A stretch of DNA of 64,000 bases. Origin: Cryptomeria japonica. Taxonomy: Eukaryota; Streptophyta; Pinopsida; Cupressales; Cupressaceae. The position numbers and the translations under genes were made by a program. Positions 10,984 to 20,491 of this stretch are shown here, in pieces (within the stretch, counting starts at the first letter, position 1; every line of letters starts with the position of its first letter). Below the pieces are notes generated by a model. That model had not been told where the DNA came from. It worked only from the letters and a program-made list of their open reading frames with translations, and did not search any database. Location of the stretch: positions 143,530,897 through 143,594,896 of the forward strand of contig NC_081407.1 in the NCBI RefSeq assembly GCF_030272615.1, in the 5' to 3' direction.

Positions 10984-11660
10984 TTGTCTTTGGCTCCAGT
11001 TCTTGACAGGTTGTGTAGTCACCAACTAATAGCATCTCAAGCCTGTCTTTCAGTCCAAGCATCTAGAAAGTATAGAGCAGAAAGAAATGGTGGATTTGGA
11101 AGGCTATGTGATGCAAACATGCTTACAGAAACAGAAACTATTCATGTTATGGATCAGACAATTGCTGCTAAAGAAGGATGTTGTATTCTGATTCAAGTTA
11201 CATATATCACACTGATCAATGGTATGTGTAAAATTGGATTAGTTGAAGATGTATGAAAAATGTTTGATGAAATATTTTTTAGAAATTGCTCGCCTAATGC
11301 ACTTCTAGTGTCATAATTGGAGGCATATACAAACATAAGAGAGATGTCGAAGGTAATAGTTAATATGAAGAAACGATAATCTAGTTTCTAAAATGTATCA
11401 AGACATCATTATCTCTTACACACAGAATGCTCCAACACAGAATGCCTCAAAGAAATGTATCTCGTTCAAACTACAATAATTGCAGAATATGCACAAATGG
11501 ATTGACCAAAAAGCCTTTAGAAACTTTCAAGCAAATGAGATTGGCAGGTGTAGAGCCAGATTCTGCAACCTTTGCCAACTTCCTCACATGCATCTACATT
11601 TTCCAGCATGTGCAAAAATGGAATTTTCAAGCAATAAACCCATCAAAATATAACTGAAAA
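10984..11660 (+). pseudogene. Relic of a pentatricopeptide-repeat (PPR) gene
   Basis: PPR proteins are helical-repeat RNA-binding proteins, usually of plant mitochondria or plastids. Two separated frames show PPR-like repeats: VTYITLINGMCKIGLVEDV (about 11196-11254), followed by KMFDE after a stop, and LETFKQMRLAGVEPDSATF (about 11515-11575). The second has the usual spacing of a repeat end (G-V-x-P-D) and the start of the next. Between them the frame is lost to stops and indels, and no upstream start or full repeat array is present. Only two or three repeats remain out of the ten or more usual for the family. It is a decayed fragment, perhaps from a gene copy carried or captured nearby. The identification rests on short motifs. 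Confidence 0.6.
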
Positions 11661-12013
11661 TGGATTCATCGGCATGCTGAGCAACTTACAAAAAAAATGC
11701 AATTTATTGATGTATGGACATCGATGTGGAAAGGAAGCGAAGGGTCGTAAAGGTGGAGTGAAGACAAAAAAAAAAAATGAATTGCCAAGGAAAGGATCTG
11801 AAAAGGCATTATCAAGGCCTTTAGAAACTCTCGCATATTAATATAAATGTTCCAAGGAAGATTGCGGTTAGGGACAATAAAAAGTTTTCTATTTTGATTG
11901 ATTCAAAACCTTGTGGTATTCTACAAAGACACCGTTCAGCTCTCTTTGATAGAGAACTATCAATGAAGTATTGGTATCGTGGGAAGGTGAAACAAAAAAA
12001 AAGGTTCATGGTA

Positions 12014-12487
12014 GGGGAAGAGCATCAATAGATAACATAGCTCCAATAACCATCATCTTATTGTCATGTTGACCCCCAATAGCCGTCATAGTGAAAACAC
12101 TATTAATAAATTTGTTTTGTACCAATAGCCGATCATTTTTTGTAATTTTTTGTTCATAATTGGCCCATTTGTGCACCACTATTGGAACATTTGTGCACCA
12201 CTATTGGGACATTTGTCAACAAGTACTAGCAATTTTGAGTTGGCAGTTACTGGAACATCTTTAGTTAGGTATCAGGTAGGCGACACTTTGAAATGTGTAC
12301 TTTTTGACCTTTGTGCGCATAACTGATTCCACAACTTGCATCATTACTACCCAGAAGCCAGATCAATAGCTATAAGCAGTTAAGTTGCATACGAAGACAA
12401 CTAAAAAAAAAGAATCAAAATCTGATGTACCATTTAGGATTTGTGGGTGCGCGAAGTTAGCTATGACGACTACTGGTGCTCTTCCCC
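12014..12487. mobile_element. MITE-like element with terminal inverted repeats, TA-flanked
   Basis: The left end reads GGGGAAGAGCATCAATAG, and the right end, inverted, GGGGAAGAGCACCAGTAG; an ACATAGCT/TCATAGCT match lies further in. The 474-bp unit is flanked by TA on both sides (12012-12013 and 12488-12489). It has no coding frame. TA flanks would fit a Tc1/mariner-type or similar DNA transposon. A direct repeat of TTTGTGCACCACTATTGG lies near 12168-12206. The class is uncertain because a 2-bp duplication is weak evidence. Confidence 0.55.
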
Positions 12488-13075
12488 TAATCAAAAGGCA
12501 CATTCAATCAAATCGAGCAACAAAAAGAGAAACAAAAAGTAGATTATAAAATGTGATTTAAGAAGGAAAGAAGCATTGCAAGTGGTAGTGGCTAAGAAGG
12601 AATGGTGAAAACTTTCCATTGTATGTGAGTTGTGTGAGGAGAGTGTGAAGAGAGAGGTGTGAAGACAAAAAGGGACAGCTATGTGTGTATGAAGACCAAA
12701 AATATAGAATGCAGATTTCATTTTGTGAGTAGAAGAAGACATAACCAAACCTGAGGAGTAGTGTAAGAAATGTAGGTAGGAATGCATAGAGAAGTGAGGC
12801 GTAGAGAGTGAAGTTTTTGTAAATTGTGAATGAGTGGAGAATTGAGTCACTATGCTGAGACAAATATAAGAGAAGAGGAAGAATATGGACAGGTGTGGAT
12901 TTGAGGATTTTGCCAGCATTGAAGTTGAGAAGAAATGTAATAGGGAGAATATAGAAAACATAGAGAATTGAGAGGCCAATGGAAGGCCATATTTGTAAAT
13001 AATGTGTTTGTTTCTTTGTTGCAATCTATGTCTTATTTGAAAAATAGAAAGTCTATGTTTTATTTTTATTATTTT
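12488..13075. other. No recognised gene
   Basis: A purine-rich plus strand gives a 177-residue minus-strand frame (12491-13024) rich in Ser, His and Phe with no family resemblance. It starts next to the inverted-repeat element. I see nothing to support a gene. Confidence 0.5.
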
Positions 13076-13432
13076 TCAAAAAAATTAAGTAAATCTACAA
13101 AACATAATATGGATCTAGTTGAAAAGAAAAGAATTGAATTTGCAGATGAAAGAAGAAAAATTTAGAGCAGGAATCAAAAAGAATAAACTATTTTATTGAT
13201 TGATAATTTGCATGAGACTACAAAGATATATAAAACCTCTGATAAAGCAAAAAAGGAGGAAAAATAGGAATAAAACTAAAAAAATAGTGATATTCCTTAG
13301 TTAGCTTAAAAAACAAAGCAAACAACAATTTTCCCAAGTCAAGAGAATAAAACAAGAAGCTACAACAGTTATCCATAAAACTTGGATAAAACAGATCCAT
13401 AAAGAGTGAAAAAAGAATTGGTTACGCTAGCA
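13076..13432 (-). repeat. 3' LTR of the small element
   Basis: Aligns along its length with 14637-14991, for example CAAAACATAATATGGATCTAG against CAAAACAAAATATGGATCTAG, and again near TAGTGATATTCC. It is about 357 bp long with several substitutions and small indels, so the copy is not young. Confidence 0.75.
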
Positions 13433-14636
13433 CCCCATCTTAAGTCTAACTAAGGAGACAAATCCAAAGGAAAAGAAAGAGGAAAGAGGGAAAACTTGGT
13501 GGAAACAAAACCCCCCCTTAAAAATATATGTTAATTATGCATGGAAGCTACTATGTTGCAATGTCTTTCAACCGAAGAAGGTCTTGTAGAAAGTGAAAAT
13601 GAAAATAAGGGGCATGGAAAGACCATGTACATATCTGAAAGATGCTCAGAACTAGATGTAGAAGTTGGTCCATGATTGTCAAACAACATTTCTTCCCTTA
13701 GGAAGAAACAAAACCAAATACAAATGTAGGAAAGATTTTCATTCTAGATAGGAATTGGTTGGAAGTGGAATCCAAATGTAAGATGGTGTCTTTGAAAAGT
13801 GCTCAATATTCTCCTTATTAATGTTGAAAGTTGTCATAATAAAATTATGCATTGCAAGCCAAACTATTGAAGATGACAATCTAAAATTTGATGAAGACCA
13901 ATGTAGATCATAGTCCAAAGACAAAGATGAACCCTTCAAATGTTGTTCAAAAGTCTCTAACCTAGAGTCAAAATATGACAAATGGTGATAAGATAAATTA
14001 GGTACCACTGAAGTTTCAGATACAATGTTCATCGATGTATTGTGATAGCTGGATCAATGAGAATCTAGTGTTGTCATGATAGAAGCAAATATAGGCAAAG
14101 AGAGAACAAGAGGGTTTGAAAATGCATCGATAACATCAGTAGAAGATGAATCAACTCCATAAGAGCTATTAGGGAATAGGATATGAAGGTCATCAATAGT
14201 GTCCTCCAAGTCTGCAATGTGGGGGACTCTACAAACAAGGATGCAATGTCTGGTAGAAATGGATCCCAATCAGAAAGACAAAGAGATGAATTATCCTATT
14301 TAACATGAATAAGAGTCTCAATAAATGAAGGTACAACAACTGTCTCTACAGGTGGAGAAGGAGCAACTTGATATTTTAATGTACTCTCAAATAAGAGTTG
14401 AAAAGCATTATGAGAGAAATGAGGACACAATTAATGCCCATGTTGATCACTCCCACAATATTTACATCTACAACCCTTATATACATGATTCACTCCTCAA
14501 GATAATCTCCAAAATGGTACAAAAATAGAAACCCTCAATACAATGGATATTCCATTCTAAAATAGCTTTAATCTCCAGTATCTGCAAATAAAAAATGTTA
14601 TGCTCCTTATTTCTAGCCTCATGTTCTCTAATACCA

Positions 14637-14991
14637 TTTAAAATTTTAACTAAATCTACAAAACAAAATATGGATCTAGTTGAAAAGACAAGAACTGAAT
14701 TTGCAAATGAAAGAGGAAAAATTTAGAGCAAGAATCAGAAAGAATAAATTGTTTTACTGATTGATAATTTACACGAGTTTACAAAGATATATATAAAACC
14801 TATGTTAAAGTAGAAAATGAGGGAAAATAGGAATAAAAGTAAAAAAATAGTGATATTCCTAGTTAGCTTAAAAACCAAAGCAAACAACATTTTCCAAGTC
14901 ACGGGAATAAAACTAGAAGTTGCATCAATTATCCATAAAACATGGATAAAATAGATCCATAAATCGTGAGAAAAAATTGGTTACACTAACA
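14637..14991 (-). repeat. 5' LTR of the small element
   Basis: Partner of the repeat at 13076-13432. It is bounded inside by the primer-site-like sequence at 14623-14636 and outside by ATTTT. The outer terminus on the minus strand is TGTTAG. Confidence 0.75.
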
Positions 14992-17900
14992 ATTTTGAGT
15001 GTTTTTAATCTAATTACTTTAGGAAGTATCATTTATGTATTTTTCTATTGCTTCATCTTAGTAAAAAATTCAACGCACAAACATAATTATTGTTATGCTT
15101 ATATATCTTTATTTGTTCTTGTCGGGTTAAGAATAACAATGCATTCATTGGATACATTTTTTTATTGGTATGTTAATCAGCATATATAATTTTAGTTTCG
15201 TAAATTGTACTCCCTTAATTATGGAGCCCAATTTCACACTCTCCCACATATATATGCAATGTGCATTATAGGACCTTTTCTAGTATTAAATTAATGTCTA
15301 ATTCAAGAATATGAGTCTTTTCCTATTTTAAATCTCAACACTCTTATTTGGGTCCTAATTTTAAAGTGTGTCCTTTATACATTTTATCATTTTAGTTCAT
15401 TATGAGTCTTATCCCATTTCATATTTCAAAACACTTTTCCCCCACTTAAATTTCATATTTTTTCATATAAAACATAGATACAGGATCTTATTATTTCACG
15501 ACCTTAAAAATTTGCACCTATTTTGTCAAGACACTAGCAATTGGCAAGAAATGTCTAATACATTTTGGCCAAAATTTTAGGAGTTAATATGTCATTCTTA
15601 CCATTTCTAGATCTCTATTCGATGCAAAAAAAATGATTATTTTAAGTAGGCATTTTATCAATTTAAAGTTAGAATTTCGTATATAAGCAAGTTAGCTTTC
15701 CTCATTTGGCAATCAATCATTATGCAAGTGGGAGATATCCTCATAATGTGAAAGGTCTGCCTAATGTGAAGTTCTAGATTTACGAAGTTAAGGAAATATT
15801 GGTCATAATCAAGTCTTCGTCAATATTTATTCATCAATATGGAAGCTTCAAGAGATCTTGGAGGATTATAGGGAGTCACTAACTCATGATTGTCTTGTAC
15901 CCCTCCCTAAGGGGTTGGGTGTGATTTCATGTTATTCTCACATTTCTGAAATTAAGCTTCAAATCCAAGTTTTATCATTCAAGTTATGAGATTCATGCAT
16001 TCTTGAGTTAATCTATGTTTCATATTTGATCATTTCATTTAGGGTTTACTCTAGCACACTTGAGTAGGACTCTAGTTTAGATTTATCCATCTTAGCTCAT
16101 TTTAATATTAGATACATTTAAGATTTAGAGCAAGTGCACACTATTTCTAGATTCAATATTGGTTATTTGTGAAGGTGGAAATCACCAAAATGGGGTCTTA
16201 ACTAATGTAAACCCCTATAGAGCCACAACCCCATCTTTCCTCTCTTTTTTAGGTTTGACTACAATTTTTTGATAGATTTTAAAGACAAGAATTTTTTTAG
16301 GATCTAGAGACAAAGAAAAACTATAAATTTGATCACAAAACATCTAGATTCTAGACTAGAGCGCCTAGCACCTATGTCCTCTGTCCACTAGGACTAGGGT
16401 GCTTAGTGCCATATCCCTCCCAATTCAAGCTCATATTTGGCAGGAAGTAGGTGTAGAGTCTCAGAATTCTAGATACAATCACAATGCTTAGTGATTCATC
16501 AATTGGGACTAGGGCGCCTGGTGCAGGAGCACCTCATCAAACCCTTCACAATGACAAGTCAGACTCTGAGAAGGGAGGATAAGGTATTAAAAATGTCTTT
16601 AGGATATTTTATATAGGTTTTCAATCATGCATTATGTGTTTGTAATAATGAACCCCATCTTGTGAGCCAAACTCCTATTTTGGCATTTCTATGAGCCAAT
16701 TAGGACTTTTGGACAATAGGGGATAAAATGTGTTGGTTTTAGTGTTTTAAGATGTTTTAGGAGGGTTTGAACTTGACCCATGGCATTAGGAGGCGAAAGA
16801 TGACATTTTGACAACTTTTACAAAAGTTGTCAAAAGTTGTCATAAGCAACTTTTATGCACTTTTTGCATTTTGTTAATTTGAAACTCCTCCAACATCTCT
16901 AACCTCTTGATTTTTGGTTGAGATAAGTTGTGGAATATTTTATACACCTCGTGGATCCAATTCCCAAGTGGTGATTGTACGGAGAAGAGTTTTGATGCCA
17001 ACAAACTAATAGAATTCTGAGTTTTCCTTCAATTCTGGAGTTTTGGTCTGTGGTACGGTTTTGTATGAATTGGGATCCATTCCAAATGATGTGAATGGGT
17101 TAGAGAGGAGAGTTAACTCTATTTTGGTTTTGATTTTAAGCCTTGATTGTATGTGTTTCTCCTAATATTCAAGTTTTATTGTAGGTACCCGGAAAACCAG
17201 GGTTTACCTTGGGTTTTTCCTCCTTCATGGCCATATCTTGCACTTTACCAATCTGAGACTCATGGTATTTGGTGGAAGGAAAGTATTTTCAATTTATTCT
17301 ATTATTCCAATATATTTTTGCAGGAGGAGCAAGGGAGAGGAGTGTTTGGAGCAACCCTAGGTAGACATCTCTATGTGGCTACCTAGACCTTGAACAAACA
17401 AAAGTACCTTGTGTGCAAATGGCGATGATTCTAGGTGTGTAACCCTGGAATCCCTATTGATTTATGTTTCCCAACATGACCATGGTATTTTAATTGACCG
17501 GTTCATTCATCTGAGTATAGTTGCTTCACAAAAGAGGCCCAATTAGCCCTTTTAGGACAATCAACATCCTACCGGCAAAGGCTTTTATTTTCCAGACCCT
17601 GACCCTTCCTTTTGGGAACTTGTATAACTTCCAAAAGGGTGTTTGAATCCATAATTTTTTTTCCAATGTGTTTTGTAAAACTTTAACTTAAGGTCTCTTT
17701 ACCCACTAAAGAGGGCTACAAGCAACTAGGCCTAATTGGGTGAGTTTCTTAAGGAATGAGTATGTATCCTTGCGACTGGTGCTTTGTCTGACCTTAGGGA
17801 GTCTTGTATGACCCAAAACTAGTGTGAAAATGATTTTTAACCCTTGGAGGTATCATGGAGTGTGTTGTAGCAATATACCCCTGATTGAGTAGGCAAGAGT

Positions 17901-18125
17901 CTTGGAGATGGTGAGAAGATTGAACTAAAGTTGTAGAGCATTACATTGATAGGACCCTATTCTTGTTTTAGGGGGTCAGTGTCATAAATTTTGAGGTGTT
18001 TGGAAAGTAACAAGGAGGGCTCCGCATCAAGGCCTAGCCCTAATGTCTACCCAATTTCAAATCTACTTTCAGACATAGGTGCATTGCTCTCCATTACATT
18101 TATGTATTTGTTCTATAGTTTCAAT
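14992..18125. other. AT-rich intergenic DNA with old repeat fragments
   Basis: No gene is recognised. The stretch at about 15010-15100 (TATTGTTATGCTTATAT) resembles 26120-26225. The stretch at 16190-16520 (TAAACCCCTATA, then several ACTAGGGCGCCTGGTGC-like boxes) resembles 36540-36620 and 37080-37400. These look like remnants of old dispersed elements. The last five bases (TCAAT) are the left target duplication of the next element. Confidence 0.55.
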
Positions 18126-18956
18126 TGTTGGCATATGCACACTCCAATGAGACATTGTAGGTGATTGAAGGTTTTGTCATTTATGGCAACCTTACAATCC
18201 TATGGCACCAGAAAGGCATTACACTGGGAAGGCATTACACCAGCACTAACAAGATCAGACTCTACATCAGCACTCAGACCACCGGCACTAATAGAGAAAG
18301 GAAGCATACCGGCACAAAGGCCGACAGGATTTTTGTTATATCATATTTTGTTTATTATTGTAAAATCTTTGTAAGCCAACTTGGAATCATTGTAAAATGA
18401 CTCTTATATAAGAGAGATCATTGTAGAACATTTGTAAGTAAGAAAGCAGATCATATTTAGGCGAAAAAGGCATACCTATTATGCGAATTATAAGTTAAGG
18501 GTTTATGTAAGAAGTAGAGCAAAAATTGGTACTGGATCTCGCATTATAGATGCTATTCTGAAGCAGTACAAGATACTGGATTTGTATAATCCATCATTGT
18601 AAGTCAGTGAGACTTCCCATTGAGTAGTGAGCTCTAGGAAGTTGGCCTTCCTGCATGTGCAGGCCCTCTTGTAGCAGTAATACTCTCTTATTGGCCAGTA
18701 AGTGAATATTATGGGTCACAAATCCCACCGAGGTTTTTCCCACACTGGTTTTCCTCGTTAAATCATTGTGTTATGGTGTGTTTTTCATGTGGTTGCTTTT
18801 AATTCTATTTATTGCATTATTTCTTGCATACCAGTACACTGTTATAATATGTTATACATGTTTTAAGTTAAGAAATTCAATTCACCGGTTAGATACTGAT
18901 TCACCCCCCACCCCCCCCCCCCCCCCCTCCTCTCAGTATCTATGGGAATCCTAACA
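18126..18956 (+). repeat. 5' LTR of Element B
   Basis: 831 bp, TG...CA. The likely TATA box is TATATAAG at 18405-18412, conserved at 24228-24235 in the other LTR. Near the 3' end a cytosine run of more than 20, interrupted by one A (about 18904-18927), replaces the eight C of the other LTR and explains part of the length difference. Many differences between the two LTRs are CCGG against CCAG-like changes. Confidence 0.94.
18405..18412 (+). promoter_or_regulatory. Putative TATA box in Element B LTR
   Basis: TATATAAG, preserved in the 3' LTR at 24228-24235 and followed in both by AGAGATCATTGTAGAACATT. Placement about 280 bp into the LTR fits a U3 promoter. In the solo LTR at 4361-5171 the motif is degraded. 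Confidence 0.6.
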
Positions 18957-18957
18957 A

Positions 18958-18971
18958 TTGGTATAAGAGCC
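18958..18971 (+). promoter_or_regulatory. Primer binding site of Element B
   Basis: TTGGTATAAGAGCC, one base after the LTR end. It matches the initiator-Met tRNA type with one mismatch (A for C). It is the same primer type as in the copia and gypsy elements of this window. Confidence 0.85.
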
Positions 18972-19000
18972 TGATCCTCTATTTTCAGAAGCCTAACAAC

Positions 19001-20188
19001 TTGAGGAAGATCTTGACACCAATAGATATGGAAAATCTGATGAAGCAACTAGAAGCAGCTCTTTCAGACTATGATGCAGAGAAACTAAAAAATATCAAAC
19101 TAGAAGATGATCTAAAGGCAGCTCAGGATATCATTCAGGCACTTCAAGAAAATCTTACCATTTCAAGAAACAAGAGAAGAGAACTTTGTGAAAAGATGCA
19201 AAATGAGAATGATGAAAAGGAATCACTTAATGATATGATAAACAAGCTGAAACAAGAGAACATGACAACAAAGAATGAGATGCAGGATATGACTATGAGA
19301 TTTTGTAAAGAAATTGAAGATAGAAAGAAGAATGAAGAAGATTTGACTAGAAGACTAAGTGATGCTGCAAATGAAAACACAAGACTTAGTTATGAAAATG
19401 ATTTGTTGAAGACGGATCTGATGCACACTCAGAATGACTCCAATGAACTGATGAGGCAGAAAGAAGTCTTAGAAAGAGAACTAGATACTACAAATCAACA
19501 TAAAGAAAAATTCAAGAAAAGTTCAGAGGAGCTTGGTAACTTGCTGAAGAATAAAAAACCTAAAGGTGACACTTCTAGAATTGGCTTTGAAGTTGATGAA
19601 AGCTTCGGTACTGCAAACACACAGGATCATAGCAAACCAATAAGGCAACCTAATGCTTATAAATTCAATGGAAAATGCTATAACTGTAATAAGTATGGTC
19701 ATAGAGCAAATGAATGTAGATCTAGAAATTATTAGAATATCAACACACCCACCGGTCAATGTTCAAAATGCAACAAAGTTGGTCACAACTCTAAAAATTA
19801 CAGAATGAATGTGAGATGTTATGTTTGTGGGAGATTTGGACACCTATCTAATCAATGTAGAACACAAACCGGCATAGGTTATGGGAAAGCTATTCAGAAG
19901 AATAATGTGACTTGTTATGCATGTAACAAGATTGGACATATTGCAAAATTTTGTAGAAGTAAAGGATTACCAGCAGACAAAAAAAGTTCTAGCTTGAAAG
20001 GTAAAGAAAAGGTTGAAGAGGTTAAGCAAGAATTCTCAAAACAATGGATTAGAAAGTCAGACCTAAATATAGTTGGGAATACTCCTCCATCGGTAGAACC
20101 AATCAATGCTTCACTGGCAGGACAGAGTGATGCTTCACTGGTAGGACAGAGTAATACTCCACTGGCAAGAAGCTCTTCATCAAATTGA
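19001..20188 (+). pseudogene. ORF1 of Element B: coiled-coil, four CCHC knuckle Gag-like protein
   Basis: Residues about 10-180 are highly charged with coiled-coil character (repeated Leu with Glu/Lys/Asn, for example in NELMRQKEVLERELD). Four CCHC knuckles follow: CYNCNKYGHRANEC before the first stop, CSKCNKVGHNSKNY (last Cys now Tyr) just after it, then CYVCGRFGHLSNQC and CYACNKIGHIAKFC. Such knuckles bind RNA in retroelement Gag, so a packaging role is likely. The frame is interrupted once, by TAG at about 19733; both open parts share the same frame. Met at 19001 or 19028 could start it. It is homologous to 28921-30084 and 62963-64000, and clearly different from the copia gag of Copia-1, -2 and -3. 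The tail after the knuckles is Lys-rich, then Ser/Asn-rich. Confidence 0.85.
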
Positions 20189-20491
20189 AGAAAATTTTCT
20201 TGAGGGTTTGGAAATCATGAGACATATGCTATAATTCCCTCGGTAAATGGTGAGAAGTTGGAAATTACTTCTATACCAACATACAATGTTAAGTGACTAC
20301 TTAACCAGCATGCATTAAATGTGGTAGATGGCAAAATAAACATTATAAATTTGTGGTTTTGGCTCCATTTCACTTCACCGAGATTTCAAACATTTGAAGA
20401 GCACGAAATTTGCAGAGCTAAGGGATTTCGAGCAAAGAGGCAAAGAACTTCAGAAATCAATCCATCCAAAAGGCAGAAAAAGGTATTTATC

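Larger units (their letters stand above)
13076..14991 (-). mobile_element. Small non-autonomous LTR element (about 1.9 kb)
   Basis: Direct repeats of about 355 bp (13076-13432 and 14637-14991) bound a 1.2-kb interior. On the minus strand the repeats start TGTTAGTGTAACC or TGCTAGCGTAACC. Just inside the right repeat the minus strand reads TGGTATTAGAGAAC (14623-14636), like an initiator-Met tRNA primer site. Just before the left repeat it reads AAGATGGGG (13433-13441), a likely PPT. ATTTT flanks both sides (13071-13075 and 14992-14996). No gag or pol motif is visible, so it would depend on other elements. The outer end of each LTR lacks a clean CA. Confidence 0.68.

Noticed and set aside
12491-13024. 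Minus-strand frame of 177 residues with a hydrophobic start
   Set aside because: Low-complexity Ser/His/Phe composition from a purine-rich strand, no domain, overlapped by another frame, and directly next to a MITE-like end.
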